Positions 32,614 to 41,179 of a stretch of DNA of 64,000 nt are shown here, piece by piece. Numbering within the stretch: position 1 is the stretch's first letter; the number at the start of each line of letters is the position of its first letter. The stretch is taken from assembly GCF_013141775.1 (NCBI RefSeq), contig NZ_WHOB01000089.1, positions 248,001 through 312,000 on the forward strand, read 5' to 3'. The position numbers were made by a program, and so were the translations under genes. The notes below the pieces were generated by a model. That model did not search any database. It was not told the DNA's origin and saw only the letters and a program-made list of their open reading frames with translations. Source of the stretch: Paenibacillus phytohabitans. Its GTDB lineage: Bacteria > Bacillota > Bacilli > Paenibacillales > Paenibacillaceae.

Positions 32614-32908
32614 CAAGTCTGCAGTGCTCCTAAGAAGTTATCATTCTACAAGTTCACCGTAATCCTTGTAACTCACTTCAATTTTTTCCGACTGCGCAGT
32701 TCAGAAATTCTGTCACTCGCTTTTGTTACAGCCCGTTCCGCTAATTCTCGAAGGTCGAGCTTCATTTCGTTCCCATTCCTCCTTAAAGTGCGTAATCGGA
32801 ATGAGCATTTCTGCACTTGACCGCTTCAAGCAAACTTACCGACACCGTAAAGAGCACGTCATCACAGCAGCGCTCCTAATATTAATGCTTTAACGCCCTT
32901 CATTCCTT
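32614..32908. other. Intergenic remainder downstream of the SUKH-LRR gene
   Basis: The minus strand holds short frames with ribosome-site-like sequences, the best being 30 codons from ATG 32765 (MKLDLRELAERAVTKASDRI...) with AAGGAGG 12 bases upstream. A short MKGVKALILGALL frame lies just after the SUKH stop. They could be remnants of a decayed gene, but none is convincing alone. No terminator is clear. Confidence 0.3.
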
Positions 32909-34393
32909 TCACAGCGCCGACCATTCATAAGAGTTAAGGTTAAAATATTTACTGAACTCAGCAACTATAGACTTTGCATGTTCTTCTGAGGTTGCCTCAA
33001 ATATAGTAATACCTCTTAGATTGCACCTGCGAATATCCGCGAGTCCGCTAAATTTCTGTGCATTTACGCCAATTTCACGCAGACTCAGACAATTTTGAAA
33101 GACGGATAAGTCACCAACCGGATAGTTAAACTCCTCCAGCTTGCGCAATTCTCCCAGAGCAGCCATGTCCGATTCATCTGTCGCCCGACGGTCTGTTCTA
33201 AAAATGGTAAGATTCTTCAAGTCCTTCATAAAGGTAAATCCGGATATTTCCACTTTTTTGAGTTCCAGCTTTTTTAGCTGTTTAAGGTTCGAGATATAGC
33301 TCAAATCACCAGCCTCTAATTCTTCTAAGCTTAATTCAGTCAAGTTTACTAACGCTCCTATTGTTTTGCTATTGATGGAGTCCATTCGAAATAATCTGAG
33401 GGATTTTAATTTTTTTAGATCCTTTAGTTTATGTACATCCTTTAATGAAAGTCTTGCTAGTGTCAATTCCCTTAAATCCTCCAAGTAAACTAAGTGCTCC
33501 AAATCAGACTCCGTGAACGAGGACCCTCCTATTACAAGTTCTGTTAATCCAGGCAACTGTTTGAGTACATCGTAATTGGCAATGTTGCCGGTATGTATAA
33601 TAAGTTCTTTGAGATTAGGCATGCGGGTTAAAAGACCCAGCGGCACTACTCCGTGTTTTTCCGCAAGCTCAAATCCGATAAAGACCCTTTTCTGTTTGAT
33701 TAACATTTCTGTAGAGATACAACCTTCTTCAAGCTTATCTTCAAAATACTCTGCCCAGAATCCGCTAACCGGAGTGAGGCAGTTTTGTTTGTTCTGCATG
33801 TTGGTCAGCTTCGGCAAATCGTCAAACAAATGTCCCCGCTTCCGGTGAACATAGATCACTTCCTCCATGTCCGTAGGGTTTAAATCACCCGTTCTGAGTT
33901 CTGATACAATAGATTCTATGAACTGCCCGAAACTCTCGGCAATAACATAGGAGATATTCGTATTACGGTCTAAGGAAATAATCTGGCTATAGCTCCCTTT
34001 TGCTCCGGGTTCCAAATCCATTATTAATAATGAGTTTCCGCCATCTTCAGCAAAAGGAATCCAGCCCTTTTTATATCCTCCTTCCTTCACTGCATCAAGC
34101 TTCCCGGAAATAATGTCATACGGTAGATCCTGTCGCCATTTCCAAGTACCCGTTACCGACTGTAGGGTTATCCAGCGAAACCCAGCCATGACGCCCATGA
34201 CCTGCTCTCCCTCTCCGTTATGCTTCATATAGAGTTTCCTGAACTCATAAGGAAATTGGAAGCCGATCAGGCTCTCTGCCGCGATTATTTCTGCTTCCAC
34301 CACTGGCGGGTTCAGCAGCTCCTCGACATCCGGTATATACATTTTTAAAGCCTCAACCAGGCTGCACTCGTCTTTTTCATTAAATAACGGCAT
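32909..34393 (-). CDS. SMI1/KNR4 (SUKH) domain fused to leucine-rich repeats
   Basis: A 494-residue soluble protein. Residues about 10-165 form a SUKH fold (IIAAESLIGFQFPYEFRKLY, HNGEGEQVMGVMAGFRW, WIPFAEDGGNSLLIMDLEPG, SFGQFIESI), the domain of many toxin-immunity proteins. Residues about 225-460 are leucine-rich repeats: LGLLTRMPNLKELIIHTGNI, LKQLPGLTELVIGGS, LVYLEDLRELTLARL, LKDLKKLKSLRLF and LVNLTELSLEELE. Such fusions may act as immunity or target-recognition proteins. The gene is richer in A+T than its neighbours and sits next to a repeat, suggesting an accessory insertion. No toxin gene is visible. Confidence 0.8.
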   Translation of the reverse strand: MPLFNEKDECSLVEALKMYIPDVEELLNPPVVEAEIIAAESLIGFQFPYEFRKLYMKHNGEGEQVMGVMAGFRWITLQSVTGTWKWRQDLPYDIISGKLDAVKEGGYKKGWIPFAEDGGNSLLIMDLEPGAKGSYSQIISLDRNTNISYVIAESFGQFIESIVSELRTGDLNPTDMEEVIYVHRKRGHLFDDLPKLTNMQNKQNCLTPVSGFWAEYFEDKLEEGCISTEMLIKQKRVFIGFELAEKHGVVPLGLLTRMPNLKELIIHTGNIANYDVLKQLPGLTELVIGGSSFTESDLEHLVYLEDLRELTLARLSLKDVHKLKDLKKLKSLRLFRMDSINSKTIGALVNLTELSLEELEAGDLSYISNLKQLKKLELKKVEISGFTFMKDLKNLTIFRTDRRATDESDMAALGELRKLEEFNYPVGDLSVFQNCLSLREIGVNAQKFSGLADIRRCNLRGITIFEATSEEHAKSIVAEFSKYFNLNSYEWSAL

Positions 34394-34517
34394 ATAGTAG
34401 CCCCATTTCTATGTATTAGGCTCTTCAACAGAACAAATATATTGCATCTCTAAAAAGATACTCCATTCTTTTTAGAAGGGAGGCGACAGCAGCAGCATTC
34501 GGCCCTCCAGTCGCCTG

Positions 34518-35573
34518 TCACGGCCGAAAATACTGCCTAACCGTACCCCTGCCCTTTTGGCCCTCTTCCATTCCCCCAGCCTCTTCCGCCTCTACTCGGA
34601 CCTCCACCTCCGCAAAAGCCCCGTTCACCAGCGTAAGCTGCGGCGACAGATGGCCGCAGTCGATATCATACACAACCGGCAGACCCAGCTCGCTGGCCAG
34701 CTCCTGATAGACATCCTCCACGGTGTAATTCTCCATAGGACGGTTAGCTGCGCTCCGGCCGAACATCAGGCCGCTGCAATGGTCGAACCAGCCGGCCAGC
34801 TTCATCTGCAGCAGGGATCTGCGCAGATCCGTCACCGACAGCTCGCAGTTCTCCAAGTACCACAGGATAGGCTCATTCTGAATGTAATGCTGCTGGAAAT
34901 ACCGCACATCCCCATACGGCGTGCCGATGAGATGCCGGATTACGTCAATGCAGCCGCCGAGCAGCCGGCCCTGCATAGTTACGTTCTGATTACCTACAGT
35001 CTTCCAGTTGGTGATTTCGGTAAGATTGAACACATGGGGTGAAGGCTCCCCGCCTCCCCATTCCAGCTGGTACTGCTGTGAGGAATGCTGAAGTACCGAT
35101 TCCCCGCTTGCTGTAGACAGCACGGATTCCCACATAGCTGTCACCGGGTCTGTCTCTTTTCCACGTAAATCAATAAAATTGGTGCCGTGAGCAGTGGCGA
35201 TGCCCGTCCGGAGAGTAACAGCCAGCAGCAGCACACTGATATCAGAGTAGCCGAGAATCCATTTAACCTTCATGTGATCGAAATCCACCTGCTCCAGAAT
35301 CTCGATCAGCAGCTCGCCGCCCCAAGGAGGGATCACGAGCCCGATGCTGTCATCGGCCATCATGGCATTGAATTCAGCCGCACGCACACTTGCCGGTGCA
35401 GACTTGGCCTTATCCTGCGTCCACGCCGTTGCTCCGCATACTACGCCATAACCCTGCTCCTGCAACCGGCTGCAGGCTAGCTCAAGCAGTTCGCGCAGTT
35501 CCTCCCCTACTCCTGATGAGGGTGCTGTTACACCTATAACTGCTCCTGGCTCTAACACCGGATATTTGATCAT
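34518..35573 (-). CDS. LD-carboxypeptidase family S66 (MccF/LdcA-like)
   Basis: A 351-residue serine peptidase of the S66 family, which cleaves muropeptide L,D-bonds or microcin-type aminoacyl nucleotides. Visible landmarks are IGVTAPSSG at the N terminus, the nucleophilic Ser in WILGYSDIS, the Glu in ILWYLENCE and the His in YDIDCGHLSPQ. The tail is acidic and may be disordered. There is no signal peptide, so it works in the cytoplasm and could recycle wall peptides or give self-resistance to a microcin. ATG 35573 follows GGAGG. Confidence 0.88.
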   Translation of the reverse strand: MIKYPVLEPGAVIGVTAPSSGVGEELRELLELACSRLQEQGYGVVCGATAWTQDKAKSAPASVRAAEFNAMMADDSIGLVIPPWGGELLIEILEQVDFDHMKVKWILGYSDISVLLLAVTLRTGIATAHGTNFIDLRGKETDPVTAMWESVLSTASGESVLQHSSQQYQLEWGGGEPSPHVFNLTEITNWKTVGNQNVTMQGRLLGGCIDVIRHLIGTPYGDVRYFQQHYIQNEPILWYLENCELSVTDLRRSLLQMKLAGWFDHCSGLMFGRSAANRPMENYTVEDVYQELASELGLPVVYDIDCGHLSPQLTLVNGAFAEVEVRVEAEEAGGMEEGQKGRGTVRQYFRP

Positions 35574-35728
35574 CTTGCGCTTCCTCCTTCATTCTAATAA
35601 AAAAGGATACCCAAACCATGAGCAGTTTGAATATCACCTATTTTGAAACTCTCGTATATGTTTGTGTATGTCACTTATCTATTGGATCGTATATTTTTTA
35701 TCGTTGCTTCACCTTGTATCCTTATCCC

Positions 35729-36757
35729 TTAGGTTCCCGGCTTATCACGGCTAATCTCCAGAATATCCAGGAAGAAGACGAAGATCGGAATGCCGAGAAT
35801 CAGTCCCCATACGCCGATATAATGCTCGGAGAACAGCAGCACGATGAAGGTGTAGAACATTGGAAGGTTCATTTTGGAGGACATCAGCTTTGGGTTGAGG
35901 AAGTAACCTTCCATGACATGCAGCACGGCGATCATAGCCAGTATGTAGATCGTCATCACCAGTCCGCCGGTATTGTAGCCGATGATGCATAGCGGAATAA
36001 GCGAAATGACAAAGCCGACCACTGGAATCAGGCTGAGCATGAAGATCATAATGGCGAGCGCAAAGAGATACGGGAAGGGTTCGAAAAAGAAGCCCATGAT
36101 CCATAACCCGACAACCGTGAACAAAGTATTGAACAGCGCAATCAGGATCTGGGCTTCAATGACTTTACCGAAGGAGGCTATGAATTTCCTGCCGAAATAC
36201 TCAAGCTCTACATAGAACCAGGAGATCTTGCTGTCTCTCAGGCGGGAGGTGAAGTTGACAATTCTGTTCTTCTCCAGGATGAAGACAAGGCTCAGAATCG
36301 TTGACAGGACGAACGTAGTTCCCCAGTCACTGATTTTGAACACGTATTCAATGCCTTGATTCAAATAGCTCTGGTAGTTCAATTCCTTAACCATGCTGAA
36401 TAAATACTGCATAATCTCGTTCTGTGGGATGTCGTCAGAGGTTAGTGTTCCGAGAAACGCGGTTAATTGCTTAATCTGCGAGAAGACCTTGGGCAGATAT
36501 TTGACAAGGGCCAGTACGATCATAGTGATGAGCGCTAAGTACAAAATAATAATGATTACCTTGCTGTTCACCTTGACATATTTGCCGATTCTTTTGCTCA
36601 AAAGCACCTGAAAGCTGTTCATTACATAAGCAATCAGGAACGTCAGCAGCACCAGATTCAGCATGTCTCTAATACTGTACAGCAGCAGTCCAATCAGTGC
36701 CAGAATTAAAAAGCGACGGACTGTTAAATTTGCAAAGTAACGCTTGAATACATCCAT
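35729..36757 (-). CDS. AI-2E family (YtvI/TqsA-like) membrane transporter
   Basis: A 342-residue protein with about eight membrane segments in the AI-2E order. RRFLILALIGLLLYSI and LVLLTFLIAYVMNSF are at the N terminus; a soluble middle follows, then LFALAIMIFMLSLIPVVGFV and HVMEGYFLNPKLMSSKMNLP near the end. Members export small molecules or exchange sodium for protons; the substrate here is unknown. I prefer ATG 36757, but ATG 36778 is possible. It is divergent from the SDR gene. Confidence 0.85.
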   Translation of the reverse strand: MDVFKRYFANLTVRRFLILALIGLLLYSIRDMLNLVLLTFLIAYVMNSFQVLLSKRIGKYVKVNSKVIIIILYLALITMIVLALVKYLPKVFSQIKQLTAFLGTLTSDDIPQNEIMQYLFSMVKELNYQSYLNQGIEYVFKISDWGTTFVLSTILSLVFILEKNRIVNFTSRLRDSKISWFYVELEYFGRKFIASFGKVIEAQILIALFNTLFTVVGLWIMGFFFEPFPYLFALAIMIFMLSLIPVVGFVISLIPLCIIGYNTGGLVMTIYILAMIAVLHVMEGYFLNPKLMSSKMNLPMFYTFIVLLFSEHYIGVWGLILGIPIFVFFLDILEISRDKPGT

Positions 36758-36907
36758 TGTTTCCTTGTTCCTCTCCATTCGCAGGCGATTAGGACCTTTA
36801 GTTATAGTGTACCGTAACGAAAACAATTATAGCAACTTCGGCAGAGTCAAAAATACGCGAAAAAACAAACTTTATGTCATCTTGCCAGAACATCGGCTGC
36901 TTTATGC

Positions 36908-36913
36908 TATAAT
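36908..36913 (+). promoter_or_regulatory. Extended -10 promoter of the SDR gene
   Basis: TATGCTATAAT combines TGN with a perfect TATAAT. TTGCCA upstream is 20 bp away, too far for a standard -35, so the extended -10 likely carries the promoter. Confidence 0.55.
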
Positions 36914-36974
36914 GTGTGCGAAATCGTGAAGGTAGAAGCAATTTAATTCCAAATCAATGGAGGCTGTATCCCTT

Positions 36975-37814
36975 ATGGGCAAAATCATCTGTATCACCGG
37001 AGCATCATCCGGCATCGGCCTGGCGTCCGCGCTGAAGTTTGCACAGGAAGGCTGGACGGTCTACGCCGGCACCCGCCATCTGGAGCGCGATCAGGAATTG
37101 TACCGCAATGTGGACAATCTGCAGTTCGTAGAACTGGAGGTTACACAGCCGGACAGCATTCAGCGGGTTATCGACCAGATTGACCAGGAGCACGGTACGC
37201 TGGATGTACTGTTCTGCAATGCCGGGTTCGGCTATCTCCGTGCACTTGGACAGGCTCCGTTCACTGATATCGAGCGCATATTCGACACTAATGTGTACGG
37301 GGTTATGCATACGATCCGGGCAGCACTGCCCCTGCTGCGTAAGACCGGCTACGGCCATATTGTGGCTACCTCCAGTGTCGGCGGGCTCATTGGACAACCG
37401 ATGAACGAGATCTACTGCGCCAGCAAATTCGCGTTGGAGGGACTGCTGGAGAGCCTGGCTACCTATTACAAGCCGCAATTCAATATCGACATTACCCTGC
37501 TTGAGCCGGGCGCCATCGCTACAGAGTTCAATAAGACTGTCCTTGGGCATGTAGCAGACACCGGCGGCATCCTCGAAGATGAGTACAAGCCCATTCTCGA
37601 TGCCTACACAGGGACCTTCCTGAAACGGAATGTAGAACCGCAGACTGCAGAGTCCGTAGCAGACGTTATGTGGGATCTGGTCCAGCTGGAGACCAAGCCG
37701 CTGCGCCTGCGTACCTCCGAACGGGCCGAAGAATTCGTCTCCCGCAAGGTCAGTACGGACCCTACCGGACTTGACGGTGTACTTCATATTCGCAAAATCC
37801 AGCTGGATATGTAA
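36975..37814 (+). CDS. Short-chain dehydrogenase/reductase
   Basis: A 279-residue classical SDR. CITGASSGIGLASALKF is the dinucleotide-binding loop at residue 6, FCNAGFGYL the NAG motif, and catalytic Ser is in IVATSSVGGL with Tyr/Lys in YCASKFALEGLLE. TVYAGTRHLE suggests NADP preference (Arg after the second strand). The start ATG 36975 is preferred because GGAGG lies 11 bases upstream, while the in-frame ATG at 36957 overlaps that site. The substrate cannot be predicted. It converges with the metallo-hydrolase gene, with only 8 bp between stops. Confidence 0.88.
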   Translation: MGKIICITGASSGIGLASALKFAQEGWTVYAGTRHLERDQELYRNVDNLQFVELEVTQPDSIQRVIDQIDQEHGTLDVLFCNAGFGYLRALGQAPFTDIERIFDTNVYGVMHTIRAALPLLRKTGYGHIVATSSVGGLIGQPMNEIYCASKFALEGLLESLATYYKPQFNIDITLLEPGAIATEFNKTVLGHVADTGGILEDEYKPILDAYTGTFLKRNVEPQTAESVADVMWDLVQLETKPLRLRTSERAEEFVSRKVSTDPTGLDGVLHIRKIQLDM

Positions 37815-37822
37815 CTGCAGCG

Positions 37823-38656
37823 TCAGTCTTCCGCTTCTCCGGCCAGCTCCTTCGCGATCAGCTCCTGATTGCTGCGGTGGAAGTTGGACATATTGCGCGG
37901 GAACGCACAGCCTTCGATCAGAGCATCAACCGTTTCCTGGCTGCCCGAAGCTACAGCCGTACGCATATTAAGGATGTACTCCAGGCTCTCGTCCCTGCGC
38001 CGCTCCAGTTCTACGCTGCTGTCCGTTGCCGCCCCGTGTCCGGGGACCAGCAGCGTGAACGGGTGCCGCGCCAATATCTGCTCCAGCTTGCCGAGCGTTG
38101 CTTCGTAAGCCAGACTGCTATCGTAGATATAGGGGAACTCCACGTCAGACAAGTAGTCTCCGGCAATGAACAGCCCTGCAGACTCCACTATAGTAAATAG
38201 CCCATCATCCGTATGGCCCGGCGCAGCATATCCCGTCAGCTTCAAATCCCCGAATACCAGCGTCTGCCCATCCTGCTCCATCACATGATCCACCAGCGGA
38301 TACGTGATTTCATAGTCTCTCCTGAGATAATAACCATCTTCAAATACCCGGATCTGTTCAAGAATATCTTCGCGTTCCCCGGCGCTTTTGTCCGCGAATG
38401 CCCTGCTTGCGATGACTTCAGCATCCCTGAAGGCCCCATATCCGATAATATGATCGAAATCAGAATGAGTGAATAACAGGAGCAGCTTCCTCGCGCCAAG
38501 AATGTTGTCTACATACCGCCGGATTTCCTCCACCTCACGAGGCAGCCAGCAGGGGTCGGTTACCAGCACACAATCGTCCGTCTCCATAACAAGTGAATTC
38601 GTCATGTACAGATCACTTTGGAACAGAGTTACAGGGCCACGCTTCCATCTAAACAT
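37823..38656 (-). CDS. MBL-fold metallo-hydrolase
   Basis: A 277-residue metallo-beta-lactamase-fold hydrolase. The metal-binding motif is LLLLFTHSDFDHIIGYG (H-x-S-x-D-H). Further ligands are in GYAAPGHTDDGLFTI, LFIAGDYLSD and LLVPGHGAATDSS. The fold covers lactonases, glyoxalase II and phosphodiesterases; the substrate is not clear. ATG 38656 follows GGAGG at a six-base spacing. It is a single gene, convergent with the SDR. Confidence 0.85.
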   Translation of the reverse strand: MFRWKRGPVTLFQSDLYMTNSLVMETDDCVLVTDPCWLPREVEEIRRYVDNILGARKLLLLFTHSDFDHIIGYGAFRDAEVIASRAFADKSAGEREDILEQIRVFEDGYYLRRDYEITYPLVDHVMEQDGQTLVFGDLKLTGYAAPGHTDDGLFTIVESAGLFIAGDYLSDVEFPYIYDSSLAYEATLGKLEQILARHPFTLLVPGHGAATDSSVELERRRDESLEYILNMRTAVASGSQETVDALIEGCAFPRNMSNFHRSNQELIAKELAGEAED

Positions 38657-39094
38657 CAAATACCTCCCAAGGGTCGATACACCCGCTTTATAGTTTACGA
38701 TTCTTATCCTACGACTATTCTACATCTAGTGTTTCGGAAGGCAGGAACATTACAATTTGGGTTTGGCTTATACAGTAAGAAGCTCTGTCCTCATAAGAGG
38801 CAGAGTTTCTTGGGCAAGACGGCGGCGGTACAACTTCTGCAGTCGCAAAGAAGTTTCTTATGTTCCTAAATGTTTGGTTACGTTCATCGAGAATATCCGC
38901 AATATAACTTGGAAATCTCGCTTTCGCGCATACGATAAATTTAAATTTAGGTGTAATGCATTATTTCTTCGTACTGTGCAACAATCATTATGACTCTCGA
39001 TGAACGAGGTTCATTCAGCTAACGGGCAGAATACTTCCAATATGTGTTAATATATAACTGAAATTGATTAATGGGTTGAGCAGGGGAGAATTAT
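38657..39094. other. AT-rich intergenic region without a recognised gene
   Basis: The longest frame (38757-38993, plus) has no ribosome site and no recognisable motif. The sequence is richer in A+T than the flanks. It could be the remnant of an accessory gene. GGGGAG before 39095 belongs to the next gene. Confidence 0.4.
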
Positions 39095-39490
39095 ATGAAA
39101 TTTTACATAGCGTCTAGTCTCAAAAATGTAGAAAGTGTTCGGCAACTCGCAGTGAGTTTGAAAGCTCAAGGTTTTCAACATACATACGACTGGACAACTC
39201 ATTCAAACATAGACTCAATATCAAAACTCCGTAACATAGGACAAGAAGAAGTAGCAGGGGTTATGGATGCAGATGTTGTAATTGTCCTGTTTCCAGCAGG
39301 GAAAGGGAGTCATGTTGAGTTAGGAATTGCACTGGGGGCTGGCAAGAAAATTTATTTGTATTCCTCAACAAATGAACTGAATGAACTCGGAAACACCTGT
39401 ACGTTTTATCATGTTGATTCAGTTGAACAGCAGATTGGCTCATTAGGTGATTTGATAAACTCTGTCTGCCTTAAATACCAAAGTCATTAA
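39095..39490 (+). CDS. Nucleoside 2-deoxyribosyltransferase-like protein
   Basis: A 131-residue protein with the compact Rossmann-like pattern of the family: MKFYIASSLKNVESVRQLAV, MDADVVIVLFPAGKGSHVE, and LGIALGAGKKIYLYSS. The Glu in SHVELGIALG matches the catalytic nucleophile. It would swap or remove the base of a (deoxy)nucleoside or act on a nucleotide second messenger. The gene lies in an AT-rich patch with unrelated flanks and looks acquired. RBS GGGGAG precedes ATG 39095. Confidence 0.72.
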   Translation: MKFYIASSLKNVESVRQLAVSLKAQGFQHTYDWTTHSNIDSISKLRNIGQEEVAGVMDADVVIVLFPAGKGSHVELGIALGAGKKIYLYSSTNELNELGNTCTFYHVDSVEQQIGSLGDLINSVCLKYQSH

Positions 39491-39518
39491 GCTATCGGGA
39501 TACGTTAGTTAAGTCATG

Positions 39519-39692
39519 TCACTCATGGTGCACTGTATACGTCAACCATCCATCACAAACGGTTTGATCAAAACTTCTCTTTATATTCTTTGAATTCAAA
39601 TTCCCGGTTTCCCGATCAACAGCGACAGACCAGTATCTTTTATGAAATTCCCCAGAGTTTCTGTATTCCTCATGCAAAAAGCCCTCCGGCAC
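39519..39692 (-). pseudogene. Short protein-like frame, possible gene remnant
   Basis: From GTG 39692 the minus strand reads 57 codons: MPEGFLHEEYRNSGEFHKRY, then WSVAVDRETGNLNSKNIKRS, ending FDQTVCDGWLTYTVHHE. The composition is that of a real protein, with charged residues alternating with aromatic ones. However, it starts inside the terminator of the neighbouring gene and has no ribosome site. It may be the C-terminal remnant of a decayed gene. I do not recognise a family. Confidence 0.3.
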
Positions 39693-39706
39693 AAAGCCGA
39701 AGGGCT
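39680..39706 (-). terminator. Terminator after the 149-residue hypothetical protein
   Basis: AGCCCTCCGGC and GCCGAAGGGCT pair around ACAAA. On the minus strand the stem is followed by TTTTTGC. Confidence 0.8.
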
Positions 39707-39760
39707 AATTCTTAACATACATATTATTATGCAGCTTCTTTCTGCTGCTCAGCTCCGCTG

Positions 39761-40210
39761 TTACCGCTGGATCGGCTCGATCCGGTAAGTGGCGTTTCCG
39801 CCATCTGCCGCTGATCCGCCGCCGGTAATCTGCCAGCCGAAGGATAATACATCCTCCAGCCGTTGCTTCTGTGATTCCGATAACACGGCTTCGACTGCTT
39901 CGCGGCCTTCCTCCAGCTCCAGCTTCGGCTCGATGCGGAGCGCAACGGCAATCCAGCTGCGGATGCCGCGGATCGTGTTGTATTTGATCTGGTAGCCTTC
40001 GGTTACGGCTGACCGAAACAGCTCCGGCTGTTCACCAGCCAGCGTAGACAGCTGCCCGTAATCGAACTCATATTCACTCTCGTCGGCAGGCAGATCGCCT
40101 TCGGCAACCCGCCGCAGCAGTTCTTCATCGGACCAGCCGAGAGAGCGCAGCGATTCCACCAGCAGGGCGTCCCATTGCGATAACTTTACCTTACTCAGCG
40201 TATCAGTCAT
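39761..40210 (-). CDS. Hypothetical soluble protein
   Basis: A 149-residue acidic, Leu- and Glu-rich protein starting MTDTLSKVKLSQWDALLVES, with no signal peptide or membrane helix. The middle contains GYQIKYNTIRGIRSWIAVAL, a pattern of alternating helix and loop, and the end is Gly-rich (ITGGGSAADGGNATYRI). No family is recognised. GGGAGG precedes ATG 40210. It follows the Opp operon in the same direction after 51 bp and has its own terminator, so it may be the last gene of that transcript. Confidence 0.7.
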   Translation of the reverse strand: MTDTLSKVKLSQWDALLVESLRSLGWSDEELLRRVAEGDLPADESEYEFDYGQLSTLAGEQPELFRSAVTEGYQIKYNTIRGIRSWIAVALRIEPKLELEEGREAVEAVLSESQKQRLEDVLSFGWQITGGGSAADGGNATYRIEPIQR

Positions 40211-40261
40211 TGTATATCCTCCCTTGTTTATATAAATATAAATGCATACCTTTACCTGAAT

Positions 40262-41179
40262 TCAGTCCGTAAAATCTCCAGCCACGTAATGCCCCGGGCT
40301 GACTTCCCGCAGCACAGCGGCTTCCTCATCCCCGCGCGTTACCGAGTAGGCATCCAGCCGGATTCGCTGGCTGGCCTTCAGCGGGTCTGTCTCCAGAATG
40401 GAAGACAGCAGCGCCTTGGTATACGGATGCTGCGGATTGTCATACAGCTCATCGCTCTCCGCAACCTCAACGAGGCGGCCGCCGTACATGACACCAATCC
40501 GGTCAGAGATATGCCGGACCATCGACAGGTCATGAGCGATGAACAGATAGGTCAGTCCGAATTCGGACTGCAGATCCTCCAGCATATTGACGACCTGGGC
40601 CTGCACAGAGACATCCAGCGCCGAGATCGGCTCGTCGCAGACGACGAACTCCGGCCGGACCGACAGCGCCCGGGCGATGGAGATCCGCTGGCGTTGCCCG
40701 CCGCTGAACTCATGCGGGAAGCGGTAGAGATGCTCTCTTTTGAGACCAACCTTCTCCAGCAGCTCCGCTACGGCTTCCTTGCGTTCTTCACCTGGGTAGA
40801 GTCCATGGATACGCATCGGCTCACTGATCAATTCCAGCACATTCAGGCTGGGGTTCAGTGAAGAGTACGGGTCCTGAAAAATCGACTGAATCCGTCTGCG
40901 GAACGGCTTCAGCCCTTTCTCGCCCAGCTTGCCCAGCGGCTGCCCGTCATAGAATACCTCGCCGTCCGTGTAATCGTACAGGCGGAGCAGACAGCGGCCA
41001 ACCGTTGACTTGCCGCTCCCGGATTCACCCACCAGTCCGAAGGTCTCGCCCTGGCGGATCTGGAAGCTGACGCCGTCCACGGCCTTAAGCACAGCCGTAT
41101 CGCGCCCGCGTATATCCTTGCCCTTGGAGAAATGCTTCTTGAGATTGTTCACATCTACGAGCACTTTGCTCTCACTCAC
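40262..41179 (-). CDS. oppF: Oligopeptide ABC importer ATPase, OppF type
   Basis: A 305-residue ATPase. GLVGESGSGKSTVGRCLLRL is Walker A, FSGGQRQRISIARAL the signature, and VCDEPISALDVSVQAQVV Walker B. The start is GTG 41179, with GGAGG seven bases upstream, overlapping the oppD stop by 8 bp (GTGAGTGA). 27 upstream codons in the same frame belong to oppD sequence and are not part of it. It works as a heterodimer with OppD to power uptake of di- or oligopeptides (or nickel, which cannot be excluded). Confidence 0.9.
   Translation of the reverse strand: MSESKVLVDVNNLKKHFSKGKDIRGRDTAVLKAVDGVSFQIRQGETFGLVGESGSGKSTVGRCLLRLYDYTDGEVFYDGQPLGKLGEKGLKPFRRRIQSIFQDPYSSLNPSLNVLELISEPMRIHGLYPGEERKEAVAELLEKVGLKREHLYRFPHEFSGGQRQRISIARALSVRPEFVVCDEPISALDVSVQAQVVNMLEDLQSEFGLTYLFIAHDLSMVRHISDRIGVMYGGRLVEVAESDELYDNPQHPYTKALLSSILETDPLKASQRIRLDAYSVTRGDEEAAVLREVSPGHYVAGDFTD

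Noticed and set aside
32673..32765. 30-codon minus-strand frame with AAGGAGG upstream
   Set aside because: The spacer is too long, the peptide has no known family and similar short frames occur on each side; mentioned only as possible remnants.
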